Assembly (NCBI GenBank): GCA_963710645.1
Contig: CAVQBD010000009.1
Location: 1,054,001 to 1,118,000, forward strand
DNA length: 64,000 nt
DNA from: FEB-10 sp963710645
GTDB lineage: Bacteria; Acidobacteriota; Thermoanaerobaculia; Thermoanaerobaculales; Sulfomarinibacteraceae
Reading direction: 5' to 3'
The notes below the pieces were generated by a model. That model was not told the DNA's origin. It searched no databases and saw only the letters and a program-made list of their open reading frames with translations. Shown here piece by piece: positions 50,736 to 58,947 of the stretch. How positions within the stretch are numbered: position 1 is the first letter of the stretch; each line of letters opens with the position of its first letter. A program made the position numbers and the translations under genes.

Positions 50736-52037
50736 ATGATGCAGCAGCGGCCCGCAGAGCCGCCCTTCGATCCCCGTTGGTTGGATGCCCTCGCCGATTA
50801 CTGCCGGAATTTCACCGCCGGGACGCCGAGGCTTGTGGACCTCTACTTAGAACGGCGGCTCGAAATCAGAGTGACGACGCTCGGATCCCACCTTCAGGCC
50901 GAAGAGGTCCGAACCGAAGGGTCCGCCATCCGCTGGCTCTATCCGTCAAGGACCGTGCTCCAAGCGCGCACCGGGACGACTCCCGCGGCCCTCGACGACC
51001 TGCTCTCCAGCAACGCTCGCCGGGTCGCGGTACCCCGCTGTCGACCCATTCCTCAGGTGGAGATCGACCCGCCGCGGGGATGGCGGGACTGGGCCGGCTC
51101 GACCCTTCAGCGTGGTCGCAGCGGCCACAGCCGAGTCCGGTTCATCGCCAGGCAGGCGGTGGTCGTGCAGCCCCGCCGGTGGACAGCAGCTCACTCCCCA
51201 CCGCTGGTCCGAGTCGAGGTGGACGGACACACTCCCACCGCCCTGCTTTCAGTCTGGGACCATCCGTTGCTGTCCGCCTGGTTGGAGGAACTTTTCTCGG
51301 ATCAACCGAGTCGTTGTTGGGGGCCCGATGCAGGTCTTCAGGTGCCCGTGCTGCTCACCTCTGGAACGGCGGGAGTGCTGGTCCACGAAACGGTCGGACA
51401 TTTGGTGGAGTCAGACCTTGTGGTCTCTGGAGAATCGCCGCTCAGCACACAGGCCGGTGCGACGCTCAGCACATCGTCGCTGTCGGTGATCGACGATCCC
51501 ACGCGCGCCGATCTCCCGGGGGCGTTCACAAGCGATGATGAGGGCGTGACGGCGATGCCACAAAAATTGATTTCGGAGGGACGGCTGGTGGGCTGGTTAT
51601 GCGACCAGACCGGTGCCGGCGCCCTCAGCTGTCCGGCGGGCCGGGGACGGCGCGCCTCGTGGAACCGTCCCCCGGTTGCCCGCCTGTCAAACCTGACCGT
51701 CGCCGCGGGCACGACCGACCCGGAAGCAATGGAACGAGCTCTTGGCAACGCGCTTGTCGTGACACGGCTTGGCGGAGCCACCGTCGACCCCACCTCAGGC
51801 CGACTGGTCCTTCGCGTCGAACGCGGCTGGGAGATCCGTCACGGTCGGCGGCGTCGACCCACCGAACCCTACGAACTCACGGGAAACGCCCTCGACGTGC
51901 TCGCCCATATCGAGCCGGATATCGGCACCGACGTCGCGCCTGACTGGCGGCTCGGGTGGTGCGTCAAGGACGGTATCCCCCTGCCCACCGGTTCCGCGGC
52001 ACCTTCGATCGTGGTCCAAAGGCTCGAGGTGCTCTGA
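50736..52037 (+). CDS. tldD: TldD-like metalloprotease
   Basis: 433-aa member of the TldD/PmbA (peptidase U62) family. The catalytic metal motif HETVGH (residues 217-222, HExxxH) is followed by an acidic ligand. The C-terminal ligand region is present as WCVKDGIPLP with a Cys-x-Asp in GWCVKDG. Family proteases process RiPP precursors, proteins or antitoxins as heterodimers. ATG 50736 or 50739 are both possible, without a clear RBS. It immediately precedes the PmbA-like gene, and the pair is bracketed by inverted repeats. Confidence 0.85.
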   Translation: MMQQRPAEPPFDPRWLDALADYCRNFTAGTPRLVDLYLERRLEIRVTTLGSHLQAEEVRTEGSAIRWLYPSRTVLQARTGTTPAALDDLLSSNARRVAVPRCRPIPQVEIDPPRGWRDWAGSTLQRGRSGHSRVRFIARQAVVVQPRRWTAAHSPPLVRVEVDGHTPTALLSVWDHPLLSAWLEELFSDQPSRCWGPDAGLQVPVLLTSGTAGVLVHETVGHLVESDLVVSGESPLSTQAGATLSTSSLSVIDDPTRADLPGAFTSDDEGVTAMPQKLISEGRLVGWLCDQTGAGALSCPAGRGRRASWNRPPVARLSNLTVAAGTTDPEAMERALGNALVVTRLGGATVDPTSGRLVLRVERGWEIRHGRRRRPTEPYELTGNALDVLAHIEPDIGTDVAPDWRLGWCVKDGIPLPTGSAAPSIVVQRLEVL

Positions 52038-53399
52038 ATGTCTGACGCCTTCGAGTCGCCCCACCGCGACCACCTCAGGGGCGCCGCCTCCACGGCGCGC
52101 GATCTCCTGGTCAACTGTGACGCCGACCGGTGGGAGTTCTTCACCAAGGCATCCACTACCCGCGAGGTTGAGGTTGTGCCCGGAGCTCCGCCAAGGGAGA
52201 CACTCGTGGAAGAGGTCGGGGTGGCGATCCGCACGGTCCGTCAGGGCCGTGTGGGTTTTGGCGCTGCATCCGGTCTCGAAGCAGACGCCGCTAGACGAGC
52301 CATCGAGGGGGCTCTCGCGGTGGAAACCGCCCTGCCGTTCGATCCACTCCCTCCAACCCGACTGCTGGGAATGGCCAACGTTGAAGGAGATCGCTCACCG
52401 TCACCGAGGGGATGGGCGGCACACACCACTGATCAGCTTTCCAGGGCGGTGGTCGAGGCTTCCGACGGCCGGCTCCGACTTCGGCGAACCCTCTTCCACG
52501 AGGGTTCCTTCGGTTGGCTTCTTGCCACCGAAGACGATTTTGTGGCCACATACAACGACATCGCCGCATCGTTGGTGGTCGAGTTGCAGGGTGCCGACGG
52601 ACCAGGCGGCATCTGGCGTGAATGGGTCCATATTCCCCGGGTCGAGACCTTCGATATTCCAACCGTCGCGCAGCGGTTCTCGAACCGCGCCCTGCTCGTC
52701 CAGGGCCCTCTCGCCACTGACTCCGGGTTGGCGAATCTGATCCTCGCCCCCGAGATGATGGCCCGAGTTCTCGCCGCCATGTCACCGTTGCTGATGGCCG
52801 CTGACGAGGAACACGACCCGTTGCCCGGTCTGCTCGATTCGAGCGGCCGGCTGGCCTCGTCGTCCCTGAGTCTCCTCGATGATCGGCTTGATCCAGCCGC
52901 TCCGATCACCGGTCCTTGCGATGGCGAAGGGTTGCCTGCGCGACGAACCCTTCTGCTCGAAGAAGGAGTCCCCCGTCACAGGCTGGCCTCCTTCCGCGAC
53001 GCCGTCCTCTGGGGGGAAACACCCCGGGGTGGCGCCCTTCGGCTTTCGTATCGCGATTACCCGGCCACAGGGATCGCCAACCTCAGGGTGGACACCGACA
53101 ACGGCCTTCCCCCCCATGAGCTGTTGGCCCGGGCCGAAAGCGCGCTCTACCTGGTCCGACCACTCGCCCCCGTTCTTCTGGATGCGCCCGGTGACAGCTA
53201 CCGGATCGTGGCGTCGGGGGTGTGGCTTGACCAAAAGGGCGCGCGCGGCTGGCATCCGGTGGTGGAACTCCGCGGCAGTCTCAGCCGGCTGCTACAACGG
53301 ATCGATGCGGTGGGCACCGACCTGGCGTGGTTTCAGACCGACCGCGGGTGTGTGGGAACGCCCACGGTTCTGATTCGCAACCAACCGGTGGTGGGATGA
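52038..53399 (+). CDS. PmbA/TldE-like non-catalytic partner
   Basis: 453-aa U62-family protein starting right after the TldD stop. It lacks the HExxxH motif but keeps the family fold, for example LLVQGPLATDSGLANLILAPEMMARVLAAMSP and a C-terminal DLAWFQTDRGCVGTPTVLIRNQPVVG. In this family the TldE/PmbA subunit forms the chamber of a heterodimer with TldD. The pairing here predicts a heterodimeric protease whose substrate gene is not visible nearby. Confidence 0.85.
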   Translation: MSDAFESPHRDHLRGAASTARDLLVNCDADRWEFFTKASTTREVEVVPGAPPRETLVEEVGVAIRTVRQGRVGFGAASGLEADAARRAIEGALAVETALPFDPLPPTRLLGMANVEGDRSPSPRGWAAHTTDQLSRAVVEASDGRLRLRRTLFHEGSFGWLLATEDDFVATYNDIAASLVVELQGADGPGGIWREWVHIPRVETFDIPTVAQRFSNRALLVQGPLATDSGLANLILAPEMMARVLAAMSPLLMAADEEHDPLPGLLDSSGRLASSSLSLLDDRLDPAAPITGPCDGEGLPARRTLLLEEGVPRHRLASFRDAVLWGETPRGGALRLSYRDYPATGIANLRVDTDNGLPPHELLARAESALYLVRPLAPVLLDAPGDSYRIVASGVWLDQKGARGWHPVVELRGSLSRLLQRIDAVGTDLAWFQTDRGCVGTPTVLIRNQPVVG

Positions 53400-53401
53400 G
53401 T

Positions 53402-53429
53402 CACGAGGTGCGAGATACGAGATACAAAA
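53402..53429. repeat. heptamer array, locus 8
   Basis: CACGAGG, TGCGAGA, TACGAGA, TACAAAA: four imperfect period-7 units starting 3 nt after the PmbA-like stop codon. Confidence 0.65.
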
Positions 53430-53499
53430 TGGGCAACATGAAATGTGAAACCTCCGCCCGCCCGGATCAGAGACGGGAAAACGAAAGGGCGCGTTGATC

Positions 53500-53722
53500 G
53501 GGCGTGCCGTCAAAGGGGGTCGAAAGTCCAAAGTCGAAAGTCGAAAGTCCCCACCCGCCCCCCGGGGAGCGAGATGGCGCGTTGATCGGGCGTGCCACTT
53601 CTGACACTTTCGGGTTGATCGCATCGAGGCTCTCCAAATCCCCGGGGTCCCGAAAGTGTCAGCGGTGGCTCCCTCGGGGAGCGCGGTTGGGAGAAAGATG
53701 CGTTTCTCGGAGGTGCCTGGCA
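53500..53722. repeat. right arm of the ~220-bp inverted repeat around tldD/pmbA
   Basis: Reverse complement of 50395-50614. It holds a GTCGAAA-type heptamer array (53519-53553), GTTGATCGGGCGTGCC, the 14-bp inner stem around 53601-53662 and the terminal GTGCCTGGCA. Differences from the left arm are a few substitutions and small indels. Confidence 0.9.
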
Positions 53723-53790
53723 TCCCGATTCGCCAAGGTCGACAAACCGATTCGTCCCGTCCAGGCGAATCGGCGTGCCTGGCATCCTCA
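53709..53790. repeat. REP-like element, family B, copy 2
   Basis: GGAGGTGCCTGGCATCCCG, CGATTCGCC/GGCGAATCG arms and a second GTGCCTGGCATCC. It is the reverse-complement copy of 40644-40720 and overlaps the end of the right inverted-repeat arm. Confidence 0.75.
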
Positions 53791-53895
53791 CGGGGAGCGC
53801 GGTCGGAGAATCGGCGCTTCCAAATTCGCTAAGTTGAACCCAACGAGAGGAGCATCACATCTGCGGCGGTGCCTGGCACCGACTCCGTCGTTCTA

Positions 53896-54918
53896 TCAGA
53901 CGAACGCCAGGATCCACTCCGGCATGGTCTTCCACCACGGCCTCAGCGCCGCCTCCGGAGACACGCTCTGAACTCCGCTGCCATAGGTTCCGCCGCCGCT
54001 GCTGCCACCGCTGCTATCGGACCTGGAGGGCTGTCGAACCCCGTAGGGTGAGTCCTCGGGAACGACCGCTGTGGGCCGGGTGGCCGTGCTGGGCGGACGG
54101 GACCTGACCCGAGGCGAGGCGGAGCTCCCACCGGTGGACGACCCCCCAACCGCCGCGGCACCCCCCACGGCGGCACCCGCCGAAGATCCCGAATCCCGGG
54201 TGGTTTCGCGGACCGCCGCGGTGGGATAGGGCGTTGGCGTCGGTGTGGGTGTGGGAAGGTACTGTGCGCGAACGCTCCTGACCTCGGACGGTTCGAGATA
54301 GGGCATGGGCACGGCTTCGGTAAATCGCCGGCGGTCCATCTGCTGAACCGCGGCACCGATCTGGAGCTTCGAGTACAGAACAACAGGGTTGACCGCCGGA
54401 TCCGCCAGCTCGGGGGCCGCCGTGAAAGCCGCGCGGTAGTAGTCGAGAGCCTTGGACGGGTGCCCGGTCTGCTCCTCGAGGAGAGCGAGATAGAAATTGC
54501 ACCATCCGTGGCCGGAGAGGATATCGAGGCATTTTTTGTAGGCGTACCGGGCGTCCTCGTAGTTCTTGTCGCGGTGTTCGACGACACCGATGCGGTACCA
54601 CGCCTCGTACATTTTCTTGTCCTGGTCGAGGGCGTTTCGGTAGAGACGAACGGCGTCTTTGGGATAGCCGCGGCGATAGAGCATCGTGCCGAGATCGACC
54701 ATGCCCTCCGGACTGAGTTCGCCTCGGGTTGCCCGTTCCCAATATTCGCGAATGGTCTCGTCACCGGGATCCCCGGGGATCAGCCACTGCAGAAAGACCG
54801 GATCGTCCGGCAGGCCCTTGACGCCGTCGTTGGATTCCCCTGCGACTCCGATTCCCGCTCCGGGCGGCAGGCACAGCACACCGACGAATATCAGCGCGCA
54901 CACTGTCCCACGCGTCAT
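53896..54918 (-). CDS. secreted TPR protein with low-complexity Ser/Thr/Pro tail
   Basis: 340-aa exported protein. A signal peptide (VCALIFVGVLCLPPGAGIGVAG) precedes Sel1/TPR repeats (residues about 55-165: MVDLGTMLYRRGYPKDAVRLYRNALDQD and others). A linker of PTPTPTPYPT and Ser/Gly/Ala-rich sequence (about 200-300) leads to a conserved-looking end (AALRPWWKTMPEWILAFV). ATG 54918 follows GAGGAG. It is 4 nt after the MXAN_5187-like gene. The architecture suggests a surface- or wall-spanning protein; the role is unknown. Confidence 0.7.
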   Translation of the reverse strand: MTRGTVCALIFVGVLCLPPGAGIGVAGESNDGVKGLPDDPVFLQWLIPGDPGDETIREYWERATRGELSPEGMVDLGTMLYRRGYPKDAVRLYRNALDQDKKMYEAWYRIGVVEHRDKNYEDARYAYKKCLDILSGHGWCNFYLALLEEQTGHPSKALDYYRAAFTAAPELADPAVNPVVLYSKLQIGAAVQQMDRRRFTEAVPMPYLEPSEVRSVRAQYLPTPTPTPTPYPTAAVRETTRDSGSSAGAAVGGAAAVGGSSTGGSSASPRVRSRPPSTATRPTAVVPEDSPYGVRQPSRSDSSGGSSGGGTYGSGVQSVSPEAALRPWWKTMPEWILAFV

Positions 54919-54922
54919 GGAT

Positions 54923-55471
54923 TCACTCCTCTTCGCGCGCCTTCTTACGGCGCGCAGCGAGTCTGACCTTACCATCCTCGACCAGAACATCGAACTGCAC
55001 TTCTCGCCCGAGCTTCTCGCTGAGCTTGGAGCGTTGCATGGCGATCTGGGCCTCGAACGCCTCCCGGTCCACCGCCACATCGGCCCCGTGCTCCTTCTTG
55101 GCGGCCACGTATCGATCGTACAAATCGTCGTCCTTCGAGGTGTCTACGGAGAGGGCGGGTGAGACGTCGGGCTGAAATGAACCGGCAGCTCGAATCGCGG
55201 CGATTGAACGCCCTCTCCCTTCCTCCCGCTCCCGCAGCATGCGTTCCCAATTGGCCGCGTAGGTCATGAAGCGATGCTGTATTTGCTCGAGCCGAAACCG
55301 GTCGGCCCGGCTGCCGTCTTTATCCTCCGCCAGCAGCCTGAGCCTTCTTTCCAGCCGCTTGCGGTCACCGGTGGGGGGCACTCTGAGGTCACCGGCGAAA
55401 AAGCGATCCCAGTCCCGGATCTGTTTCTGGAGCGCGCCTTCAACCAGCGCCAGCTGTTCGCTCAGGTCCAT
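54923..55471 (-). CDS. MXAN_5187-like uncharacterised protein
   Basis: 182-aa, highly charged, largely helical protein (RKRLERRLRLLAEDKDG, RFRLEQIQHRFMTYAANWERMLRERE) with a C-terminal conserved segment (LYDRYVAAKKEHG... VQFDVLVEDGKVRLAARRKK). It resembles the C-terminal region of myxobacterial MXAN_5187-type proteins. ATG 55471 is favoured over a Met 6 codons earlier. No enzymatic motif. It is probably a cytoplasmic structural or adaptor protein. Confidence 0.65.
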   Translation of the reverse strand: MDLSEQLALVEGALQKQIRDWDRFFAGDLRVPPTGDRKRLERRLRLLAEDKDGSRADRFRLEQIQHRFMTYAANWERMLREREEGRGRSIAAIRAAGSFQPDVSPALSVDTSKDDDLYDRYVAAKKEHGADVAVDREAFEAQIAMQRSKLSEKLGREVQFDVLVEDGKVRLAARRKKAREEE

Positions 55472-55500
55472 TCCGACCCCCTGATACAATGAGCCCCACT

Positions 55501-56877
55501 ATGTCTCGATTCAGCAAGATACCAGCTGTTCATCGTCTCCTCGAACGTCCTGCCATCCAACAGGCGGCCGAAGTCCATGGGCGTTCTTCCATCATGGATG
55601 CCTGCCGTACAGCGGTTGGACAACTCCGCCGTCGGATCGCGGACGACGCTCTCGAAGGGAGCGCCCTCGATCTGGCGTGCGACCGACTGGAGGCCGAAAT
55701 CCTAGGAATCGTCGAGGATTTGTCGAACCCCGCCTATCCCGAGATCATCAACGCCACCGGAATACTGATCCACACCAATCTCGGCCGTTCGCCGTTGCCC
55801 GAGAGCGTCCCGCTCTGCCTAACATCATACCTCGCCTTGGAGTACGACATCGCTGCGGGGCGTCGAGGCCAGCGCCTCGGCCCGCTGCGAAAGAGGTTGG
55901 CGCGACTTTTCGGTGCCGAATGCGCGGTGATGGTCAACAACAACGCCGCTGCGTTGCTGCTCATCCTGTCCGCCATCGCGAAGGACCGTGAAGTGATCGT
56001 ATCTCGCGGCCAGTTGATCGAAATCGGCGGCTCATTCAGGCTGCCGGACGTGATGCACGCTTCAGGCTGCCGCCTGGTTGAGGTTGGCTGCACCAATCGC
56101 ACCCACATGCGCGACTATCAGGGCGCCATCACCGGCGACACCGCAGCCATCCTGTCGGCCCACCAGTCGAATTTCCGAATCGTGGGATTCACCACCGAAC
56201 CCCCAACCGAAGAGATCGCGGCGCTGGCTCACAGCTTCGGCCTTCCCATGATCGTGGATCAGGGTTCGGGCAACCTCTACGACCTCCGTCGATGGGGCCT
56301 CGGCACCGAACCCACCGTGGGCTCTCTACTCGAATCCGGCGCCGACATCGTCTGTTTCTCAGGCGACAAACTTCTGGGCGGTCCGCAGGCCGGGATCATC
56401 GTCGGCAGCGAACGGTGGGTGGAGCCGTTGGGGAGACATCCCATGTACCGCGCCCTGCGCCCCGACAAGACCGCCCTGGTGATGATGGACCAGGTGCTTC
56501 GCGCACATCAGAGCGGTCGAACGACCGAAATTCCGCTCTTCGCCATGTTGGACGAGCCGGTGGATTCCCTGGCGCGGCGGGCGAGACGGATGGCAAAACG
56601 ACTAGGCGAGCACGGCATCGCAGCCAGCGGACGCTCGACCCGAGCCGCCCTCGGCGGCGGCACCACGCCCGAGGAAACCATGCCCAGCTATGGACTGGGG
56701 CTCCCGGGTGGTCAACGCCTGTTCGATGAGCTTCGGGTGAACGATCCGCCGGTGGTCGGCCGCATCGAAGACGACGCGGTTGTGCTCGACCTTCGCACCG
56801 TATTCCGGCGGCAGGATCGCGCGCTTGAAGCCGCTGTCATAGCCGCCTACGGCAATGTCCACGCCGCCGGCAAGTAG
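55501..56877 (+). CDS. selA: L-seryl-tRNA(Sec) selenium transferase
   Basis: 458-aa PLP enzyme that converts Ser-tRNA(Sec) to Sec-tRNA(Sec). N-terminal domain with KIPAVHRLLERP and INATGILIHTNLGRSPLP; the PLP-binding lysine is in CFSGDKLLGGPQAG; the C-terminal part ends with VLDLRTVF. ATG 55501 or 55489 are both possible. It implies selenoprotein synthesis, but selB, selD, tRNA-Sec and a UGA-containing selenoprotein are not in the window. Its 3' end overlaps the convergent prepilin peptidase by 31 nt. Confidence 0.93.
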   Translation: MSRFSKIPAVHRLLERPAIQQAAEVHGRSSIMDACRTAVGQLRRRIADDALEGSALDLACDRLEAEILGIVEDLSNPAYPEIINATGILIHTNLGRSPLPESVPLCLTSYLALEYDIAAGRRGQRLGPLRKRLARLFGAECAVMVNNNAAALLLILSAIAKDREVIVSRGQLIEIGGSFRLPDVMHASGCRLVEVGCTNRTHMRDYQGAITGDTAAILSAHQSNFRIVGFTTEPPTEEIAALAHSFGLPMIVDQGSGNLYDLRRWGLGTEPTVGSLLESGADIVCFSGDKLLGGPQAGIIVGSERWVEPLGRHPMYRALRPDKTALVMMDQVLRAHQSGRTTEIPLFAMLDEPVDSLARRARRMAKRLGEHGIAASGRSTRAALGGGTTPEETMPSYGLGLPGGQRLFDELRVNDPPVVGRIEDDAVVLDLRTVFRRQDRALEAAVIAAYGNVHAAGK

Positions 56878-57611
56878 AGCCAGACAATCACCGCCAGCGC
56901 GAGGAAGGTGCCGAATGGGAGGGCTGTACGACTGCTGCCACGACCGCTGATGATGAGTCCCACGCCAACCAGCGCACCGAGCACTGCCGCCACCACCAGC
57001 ACCCACAGACAGTCCTTCAGACCCACCACCGCGCCGATGGCCGCCAGGTACTTCACATCGCCCCAGCCCATGCCTTCAATGCCTCTCCACAGCTTGTAAA
57101 CGACGATCACCAGGGTGGGGACCGCTGCTCCGACCACCGCACCCAGGACGGAATCAGGAAAACTGGTCAGCCCCCCAAACCAGGCGCACACCAGCCCGAA
57201 GACGATGGACGGGTAGGTCATGACGTCCGGCAGGATCTGGTGCTCGAGGTCGATCAGCCCCAGCGCCAGCGAGATCCAGGCGAAGACCGCAACCTCCACC
57301 GCCACCAGGCCGACGCCGTACCGGGCCACCGTGAACACTCCGATGACCCCGCCGGCCAACTCCACCAGCGGGTAGCGGATGGAGATCCGCGTGCGGCACT
57401 GGCTGCACCGCCCACGCAGCGCGAGCCATGACAGGACAGGGACGTTCTGGTACCACCGGATCGAGGTGCCGCAGGCTGGGCACGCCGAACCTGGGCTGAC
57501 GATGGACATTCTGCGCGGCACCCGGTAGATGAGCACGTTCAAGAACGACCCCACCACCGCCCCGAGGGCGAACGCGTAGACCATCACGAAAGGCTGCGGC
57601 CAAGAAGCCAT
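56847..57611 (-). CDS. type IV prepilin peptidase / A24 family
   Basis: 254-aa polytopic enzyme. N-terminal methyltransferase-type region with two Cys pairs (CPACG and CSQCR, residues about 42-70); peptidase aspartates in GLIDLEHQILPD and GWGDVKYLAAIG (GxGD). It matures type IV pilins and type II secretion pseudopilins. ATG 57611 overlaps the glycosyltransferase gene by 28 nt. No pilin gene is in the window. Confidence 0.92.
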   Translation of the reverse strand: MASWPQPFVMVYAFALGAVVGSFLNVLIYRVPRRMSIVSPGSACPACGTSIRWYQNVPVLSWLALRGRCSQCRTRISIRYPLVELAGGVIGVFTVARYGVGLVAVEVAVFAWISLALGLIDLEHQILPDVMTYPSIVFGLVCAWFGGLTSFPDSVLGAVVGAAVPTLVIVVYKLWRGIEGMGWGDVKYLAAIGAVVGLKDCLWVLVVAAVLGALVGVGLIISGRGSSRTALPFGTFLALAVIVWLYLPAAWTLP

Positions 57612-58732
57612 CGGTAGAGATCCTCCTGCTGTCGCACCATGTGATCGATGTCGAAGTCGTCGAGGTCGAGGGGAGCCGCGGCGGCCAGCCGCTGGTGGAG
57701 TGTGTCGTCCAACAGCACCTGACCGACCCGACGGGCAAGCCCAGCCACGTCCCCTGCCTCCACGAGAAACCCGTTGATACCGTCTCGCACCACTTCGGGT
57801 GTACCGTCCACCGCCGTCGCCACCACCGGCACCCCGGCCGCAAGCGACTCCACGGCCGCACGCGGCAGACCTTCGTGACGGGAGCTCAGCACCGACACTC
57901 GGCTTGCGGCGAGCAGGCTCGGAACATCGTCCCACCAGCCGCTGAAGACCATCCGATCAGCGACTCCGAGATCGGCCGCCAACTCCTCCGCCGCAGACCT
58001 CAGATCGCCATCGCCCACCATCACGAACCACGCCGTCGGGACAAGACGTCCAACCTCTGCTGCCATGCGAACGAAGTCCATCGGTGCCTTCTGAGGTTTG
58101 AAATTCCCCACCTGAACAACCACCGGGGCATCCTGGGGAAGTCCAAGCCGTCGCCGGGCAACCTGGGCGCTACCTGGATTTCGGTAGCGGTCAAGGGCAA
58201 TGCCCGATCGAATCAAGGACACCCGCTCCGGCTCGAAGAGCCCGAACCGCACACCCAATTTCAAGTTGTCCTGTGAGACCGCGATGAAGTGGTCGGTGAT
58301 GCGCGCCATGACCTTCTCCACAGTCAGGAACAGCGCCCGCACCGGGGCCGGCTGGAGGGGAGTGAACCCGAATCCGTGGATCGAGTGCACCACAACCGGC
58401 ACCCGGCCGACCCGAGCAGCGATCCGACCGAGCACCCCCGCCTTGGACGAGTGGGTGTGGACTACGTGCGGTTCGATGGACCGCACCACCTCCGTCAGTC
58501 TTTTCGACGCGGCCAGATCGAGGGCCGGTGATATCGGGCGGACCAGCTCCGGCACCGGTTCCCGGTTGAGCCCGCTGATTTCTGCCGCGGCGCCGTCGAG
58601 CGGGTCCCCTGGACCCCAGGCCAACGATGGCGAGAATTCGGCACGATCGAGGTGTTCAACGGTATAGAGGGTGTTGCGCTGAGCCCCTCCTGGCTCGAGT
58701 CGGGTAATGATGTGGAGGACGCGGATGCGCAT
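57584..58732 (-). CDS. GT4-family glycosyltransferase
   Basis: 382-aa GT-B transferase. The N-terminus RVLHIITRLEPGGAQRNT and the second-domain HEGLPRAAVESLAAGVPVVATAVDG motif are typical of capsule/EPS enzymes. ATG 58732 has a GGGGG RBS. A REP-like element C (58782-58858) lies just upstream. It is followed by the prepilin peptidase gene and preceded by the FAD enzyme of the polysaccharide cluster. Confidence 0.9.
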   Translation of the reverse strand: MRIRVLHIITRLEPGGAQRNTLYTVEHLDRAEFSPSLAWGPGDPLDGAAAEISGLNREPVPELVRPISPALDLAASKRLTEVVRSIEPHVVHTHSSKAGVLGRIAARVGRVPVVVHSIHGFGFTPLQPAPVRALFLTVEKVMARITDHFIAVSQDNLKLGVRFGLFEPERVSLIRSGIALDRYRNPGSAQVARRRLGLPQDAPVVVQVGNFKPQKAPMDFVRMAAEVGRLVPTAWFVMVGDGDLRSAAEELAADLGVADRMVFSGWWDDVPSLLAASRVSVLSSRHEGLPRAAVESLAAGVPVVATAVDGTPEVVRDGINGFLVEAGDVAGLARRVGQVLLDDTLHQRLAAAAPLDLDDFDIDHMVRQQEDLYRWLLGRSLS

Positions 58733-58781
58733 CAGGCCCCCACCCAACCCGGTGTGGAGGGTGTGGACCCGTGCCCTATCG

Positions 58782-58858
58782 CACATGTCGGTGCCAGGCA
58801 CCGCCGCAGATGTTGCGACCTCGTGTTCCGATTCGATTTCGACGGTGCCTGGCACCGG
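58782..58858. repeat. REP-like element, family C, copy 2 (inverted)
   Basis: GTCGGTGCCAGGCACCGCCG, AGATGTTGCGACCTCG, then GATTCGATTTCGACGG and GTGCCTGGCACCGG: reverse complement of the 40376-40448 element with scattered substitutions. It occupies the gap between two glycan genes. Confidence 0.7.
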
Positions 58859-58947
58859 CCCGCGCGTTCGCGGCGCGCTCTCAGACGGCATGCCCGATCA
58901 ACGCGCCCACTGTTTCCCGGCGGGTGGGGGCTCCTGCTCTTCACTCT

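Larger units (their letters stand above)
53400..53895. other. 496-nt repeat-filled intergenic stretch
   Basis: A TACGAGA-type heptamer array (53402-53429), the right inverted-repeat arm with a GTCGAAA-type heptamer array (53519-53553), REP-like element B (53709-53790) and a family C end (53857-53883). No gene supported. Confidence 0.8.
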
